Origin: an uncultured Senegalimassilia sp.
GTDB taxonomy: Bacteria > Actinomycetota > Coriobacteriia > Coriobacteriales > Eggerthellaceae
Assembly: GCA_934630815.1 (NCBI GenBank)
Contig: CAKTWI010000004.1
Coordinates: 32,446-96,445 of the forward strand
Direction: 5' to 3'
DNA length: 64,000 bases
Under the pieces are notes generated by a model that searched no databases, was not told where the DNA came from, and saw only the letters and a program-made list of their open reading frames with translations. A program made the translations under genes and the position numbers. Each line of letters starts with the position of its first letter. Position 1 is the stretch's first letter. This document shows, one piece after another, positions 60,786 to 64,000 of this stretch.

Positions 60786-62774
60786 GTGACAGATCTGTGG
60801 CCGCGGCTCGAGCCGCTGCTTGCCAGCGCCGAAAGACCGGCGCGCTACCTGAACCATGAGTTCGGCTGCGTGTACAAACCCGAGGCGGACTTCCGCTTCT
60901 GCATGATGTATCCGGATACCTACGAGCTTGGGCAGGCCAACCAGGCCCTGCGCATCCTGGTGAACGTGGTGAACGCCGTGGACGGTATGGTGGCCGAGCG
61001 CGCCTTCCTGCCGGCGGCGGAGTTCTGCGACACCATGCGCGCCGAGAGCTTGCCGCTGTTCTCCATCGAAAGCTGCGCGCCTGTGGCCGAGTTCGATGCG
61101 CTCGGCGTCACGCTGTCCCATGAGTTGGTGGCTACGAACGTGCTCGAGGCGCTTGACCTGGCGGGCATCCCGCTGCACGCGCAGGACCGCGGCGAGGACG
61201 ACCTGTTCGTCATCGGCGGCGGCCCGTGCTCGTTCAACCCCGAGCCCTATGCGCCGTTCTTCGACATCTTCAGCATCGGCGAGGGCGAGGAGGCGCTGCC
61301 CGAGTGCCTGCAGGCTATCCGACGCCTGCGCGCAGAAGGGGCGTGCCGTGCCGACATCCTGCGCGCCATCGCGCGCATGGACGGCTACTACGTGCCCAGC
61401 CTGTATCGCTGGCGCGATGAGGAGCAGGCGCAGCAAGCTGGCAGCTGGATCGAGCCTGTCGAGGAGGGCCTGCCCACACACATCCAGAAGCGCGTGTTCG
61501 AGGGGTTTGCGGAAAGCCCGGGTTGGGAGCCGTGCATCGTGCCGTTCACCGAGGTGGTGCAGGACCGCTTGAACGTCGAGGTGCTGCGCGGGTGTGCCCG
61601 CGGCTGCCGCTTCTGCCAGGCGGGCATGATGTACCGCCCCGTGCGCGAGCGCTCCGCCGACAACATCGTGAACTCGGTGGTGTGCGGCCTGGCGCAAACC
61701 GGCTATGACGAAGTTAGCCTGACGTCGCTGTCCTCCACCGACCACTCGCAGATCGCCGATGTCCTCACGCGTCTGAACAAGCAGTTCCAGGGCAAGGGCG
61801 TGCGCATCTCCGTGCCTTCCCAGCGCCTTGACAGCTTCGGCGTGGACATGGCGGGTTTGGTGGCCGGCCAGAAGAAGGGCGGCTTGACGTTCGCCCCCGA
61901 GGCGGGCACGCAGCGTTTGCGCGACGTCATCAACAAGCAGGTGACCGAAGACGACCTGTTCGGCGCCGTGGACGCGGCGTTCGGCGCTGGTTGGCGCCGC
62001 TGCAAGCTGTACTTCATGATCGGCCTGCCCACCGAAACCGATGACGACATCAAGGGCATCGCCAGCTTGGTGCAGCGCGCCTACGATAGGGCGAAGAAGG
62101 CCGTGCCGGTCGAGCAGCGCGGCAACATCCGCATGTCGGTGTCCTGCGCGCTGTTCGTGCCAAAGGCTCAGACGCCCTTCCAGTGGGATGGCCAGATCGC
62201 CCCGGAAGAGGCTCTGCGCCGTGTGTCGCTTCTGCGCCGCAGCGTGAAGTACCGCGCCATCGATGTGCACTGGCACGACCCGTCCACCAGCTTCGTCGAG
62301 GCCGTCATGAGCCGCGGTGGGCGCGCTGCGGCCGCCTGGGTGGAGTCGGCATGGCGCCACGGCGCGCGCTTCGACGCCTGGACCGAGCACTTCAATGAGC
62401 AGGCTTGGCGCGATGCCGCTGTCGAGGTGGGTCTCGACCCCGCCGCCGTGGCGCAGACGTCCTATGACACCAGTTACGTCATGCCTTGGGAGCACATCTC
62501 CACGGGCGTTTCCACGCGCTTCCTGGCGCATGAGCGCAAGAAGGCCGCTGCGGAGAAGACCACGCCGGACTGCACCTTCGAGCGCTGCGCCGCATGCGGT
62601 GCGTGCCCGGGTCTGGGCATCGACAACCAGCTGGCGCAGCCGCGTATCGCCGGCGGGTCGAACGCTCGCCCGCAACAGGCCGGCGAAGAGGGTGCGGCTG
62701 CGGCCGTAGCCGCCGAGCAGGCCGCAAGCGGTCAGCCCGCCGCCGCCCCGCAGACCGCCGAGGAAGGGGAGTAG
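60786..62774 (+). CDS. TIGR03960-type B12-binding-like radical-SAM protein
   Basis: The 662-residue protein matches the TIGR03960 layout: an N-terminal cobalamin-binding-like domain (RYLNHEFGCVYKPEADFRFC, PDTYELG) and a radical-SAM domain with C270-x3-C274-x2-C277 (CARGCRFCQAG). A C-terminal Cys cluster (CTFERCAACGACPG) follows, then an Ala/Gln-rich tail. The reaction is unknown; the family is constantly associated with the DUF2344 protein encoded next. GTG at 60786 is preferred for its GAGGGGG ribosome-binding site; the frame extends 40 codons further upstream without protein support. It follows the DUF697 gene by 22 bases. Confidence 0.88.
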   Translation: MTDLWPRLEPLLASAERPARYLNHEFGCVYKPEADFRFCMMYPDTYELGQANQALRILVNVVNAVDGMVAERAFLPAAEFCDTMRAESLPLFSIESCAPVAEFDALGVTLSHELVATNVLEALDLAGIPLHAQDRGEDDLFVIGGGPCSFNPEPYAPFFDIFSIGEGEEALPECLQAIRRLRAEGACRADILRAIARMDGYYVPSLYRWRDEEQAQQAGSWIEPVEEGLPTHIQKRVFEGFAESPGWEPCIVPFTEVVQDRLNVEVLRGCARGCRFCQAGMMYRPVRERSADNIVNSVVCGLAQTGYDEVSLTSLSSTDHSQIADVLTRLNKQFQGKGVRISVPSQRLDSFGVDMAGLVAGQKKGGLTFAPEAGTQRLRDVINKQVTEDDLFGAVDAAFGAGWRRCKLYFMIGLPTETDDDIKGIASLVQRAYDRAKKAVPVEQRGNIRMSVSCALFVPKAQTPFQWDGQIAPEEALRRVSLLRRSVKYRAIDVHWHDPSTSFVEAVMSRGGRAAAAWVESAWRHGARFDAWTEHFNEQAWRDAAVEVGLDPAAVAQTSYDTSYVMPWEHISTGVSTRFLAHERKKAAAEKTTPDCTFERCAACGACPGLGIDNQLAQPRIAGGSNARPQQAGEEGAAAAVAAEQAASGQPAAAPQTAEEGE

Positions 62775-62775
62775 C

Positions 62776-63486
62776 ATGGCCGAGCAGCAAACGTTCCGCA
62801 TGCGCATCACGTTCGCCAAGCAGGGCCGCCTGGCGCTGCTGTCGCACCTTGAGGTGGCGCGCGCCATCGAACGCGCCGTGCGCCGCGCCCAGCTTCCCTT
62901 CGCCGTGTCGCAGGGCTTCAGCCCGCACATGAAGATCGCGTTCGGCGCTGCGCTGCCCGTGGGCGTGGGCGGCACGCACGAGATGGTCGACCTGCAGCTT
63001 TTGCGCTACGTGCGTCCCGAGGAGGCGCTGCTCGCCCTGCAGAAGGAGAGCGTCCCCGACCTTATGGTGAAGGAGTGCGTCTACATCGAGCCGAAGGCCC
63101 CTGCGGCTTCGGCGGCGTTCCCGCTGAGCACGTATCGTGCGCTGCTGTCGGCCGCGCCGGCGCAGCTGCCGGTGCCCGCGCAGGTGCACATCATCCGCAA
63201 GAAGAAGGAGAAGGTGCTCGACGTTGCCGACTTCCTGGTGGGGGAGATGCTCCTCGAGGGGGCGTCGCTGACGTTCACCTTGGAGCAGAAACCCACGGGT
63301 AGCCTTCGCCCCGACAAGCTGCTGGCCGCGTGCCTTGATCAGGTGAACGTGCCCGATGACCAGGAGCAGGAAGTTCCGCTGGCGTTTCTGGTGGACAACG
63401 CCTGGACGCAGTCCATCGAGCCGCCTGCCGATGACCAGCCGCTACGCGTGCTGTCCATGACGCGCATCGATCAGCGGGCGAAATAG
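62776..63486 (+). CDS. DUF2344 (TIGR03936) protein, radical-SAM partner
   Basis: The 236-residue protein has the DUF2344 signatures FRMRITFAKQGRLALLSHLEVARAIERA, LPFAVSQGFSPHMKIAFGAALPVG and MVDLQLLRYVRPEEAL. It is fused to, or encoded directly after, the TIGR03960 radical-SAM protein in many genomes and is probably its substrate-handling partner. GGAAGGGGAG supports the ATG at 62776; only one base separates it from the previous stop. In related species this block is linked to ribonuclease G and ribosomal protein genes, but here it is followed by tRNA genes. Confidence 0.9.
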   Translation: MAEQQTFRMRITFAKQGRLALLSHLEVARAIERAVRRAQLPFAVSQGFSPHMKIAFGAALPVGVGGTHEMVDLQLLRYVRPEEALLALQKESVPDLMVKECVYIEPKAPAASAAFPLSTYRALLSAAPAQLPVPAQVHIIRKKKEKVLDVADFLVGEMLLEGASLTFTLEQKPTGSLRPDKLLAACLDQVNVPDDQEQEVPLAFLVDNAWTQSIEPPADDQPLRVLSMTRIDQRAK

Positions 63487-63514
63487 GCTGAACAAACGAT
63501 GAACGCCCTTGAGT

Positions 63515-63551
63515 CGCCTCCCATTTTTTGTGCATTGCGGGATGGGAGGCG
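63515..63551. terminator. Hairpin after the radical-SAM/DUF2344 genes
   Basis: A perfect 10-bp stem CGCCTCCCAT/ATGGGAGGCG with a 17-base loop lies 29 bases after the DUF2344 stop. No T-tract follows the stem (the T-run is in the loop). The rest of 63487-63773 has a 93-codon frame without ribosome-binding site or family match and is treated as non-coding. Confidence 0.45.
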
Positions 63552-63773
63552 CTCTTGCGCGTATTGCCATGATGAGGGTCGGGCACAGCGTCGATGCTAG
63601 GGCAGTCGCCGGGAGGCTGATCGATGGCGGCAGGATAGCTGCCGACAGGGCGGTCACCGAGAGGCTGTTCGAATTTCTGCCTGAGTTCGGCTTCTCTGCG
63701 CGGGCTCGAATCCGCTATGGCGTGTCGTTCCGGGTTGAAAATCGCCGGACTGCCAATTTTTTGAAAATAGTAC

Positions 63774-63802
63774 TTGCATCGAATCGCTAACTGCTGTATT
63801 GT
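63774..63802 (+). promoter_or_regulatory. Promoter of the tRNA-Asp genes
   Basis: TTGCAT (63774-63779) and TATTGT (63797-63802) are separated by 17 bases, and the first tRNA begins 19 bases after the -10. Confidence 0.65.
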
Positions 63803-63820
63803 ACTTTCTCGCAGCTGAAC

Positions 63821-63897
<77 letters not shown>

Positions 63898-63924
63898 TCT
63901 TTTTCAGCAGCATAGTGCACCAGT

Positions 63925-64000
<76 letters not shown>

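Noticed and set aside
60357..62975. An 872-codon open frame on the minus strand
   Set aside because: It lies opposite well-supported DUF697, radical-SAM and DUF2344 genes and reads as His/Arg/Ala-rich nonsense. High GC content keeps antisense frames open; the same applies to long minus-strand frames at 28797-30734, 31919-33958 and 53672-55450.
63509..63790. A 93-codon plus-strand frame
   Set aside because: It starts inside a hairpin, has no ribosome-binding site, shows no family motif and runs into the tRNA-Asp promoter.

Overview
The window is high-GC DNA with actinobacterial-style gene order and codon use. The combination of an anaerobic group 3b [NiFe] hydrogenase, several radical-SAM enzymes, a Lar nickel-pincer fusion and a complete mreBCD-PBP2-rodA cassette fits an anaerobic gut Coriobacteriia member (Eggerthellaceae-like). 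That placement is an inference from gene content and was not tested by a search.

Layout. 1-2.8 kb: end of a PflX-like radical-SAM gene, then a radical-SAM/DUF4130 DNA-repair pair behind a promoter that carries a LexA-like box. 3-10.8 kb: CmpB-type membrane protein, tRNA-Thr, a P-type cation ATPase, a GNAT acetyltransferase, a processive GT2 glycosyltransferase and ComF. 11-19 kb: a solute-binding lipoprotein with a long structured leader, a degenerate 34-bp tandem repeat, a LarB-LarC1 fusion, an M16C metalloprotease and two single-pass membrane proteins. 19-30.8 kb: housekeeping genes, namely infC-rpmI-rplT with a leader attenuator, a NifX-like protein, a DEAD-box helicase with a lipid glycosyltransferase, tRNA-Glu, a divergent GT2/GtrA pair, tRNA-Arg, RlmD, cyclophilin, a TPR protein and Ndk. 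30.9-35.0 kb: a four-gene group 3b hydrogenase (sulfhydrogenase) operon.

35.1-53.6 kb is an accessory island between the hydrogenase terminator and mreB. It carries McrBC, a WYL regulator translationally coupled to a UvrD-type helicase-nuclease, four members of an unrecognised paralogous protein family (one fused to a DUF3293-like domain), an orphan AT-rich gene, an RtcB-macrodomain RNA-repair pair, a decayed hipBA locus, an antitoxin-Doc pair and two broken small membrane ORFs. A 78-bp promoter segment with a conserved ATGCC-N2-GGCAT palindrome occurs in front of both mcrBC and the WYL gene. It suggests that one WYL regulator controls both units. No integrase, transposase or att site was seen.

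53.6-64 kb returns to core genes: mreB-mreC-mreD-PBP2-rodA for rod-shape cell-wall synthesis, a DUF697 protein, a B12-binding-type radical-SAM gene with its DUF2344 partner, and two identical tRNA-Asp genes at the right edge. The most promising new biology lies in the island: the paralogous PF-GD-motif family and the WYL-linked McrBC and helicase-nuclease. Outside it, the LarB-LarC1 fusion with an internal ribosome-binding site and the tail-less hydrogenase large subunit deserve attention.
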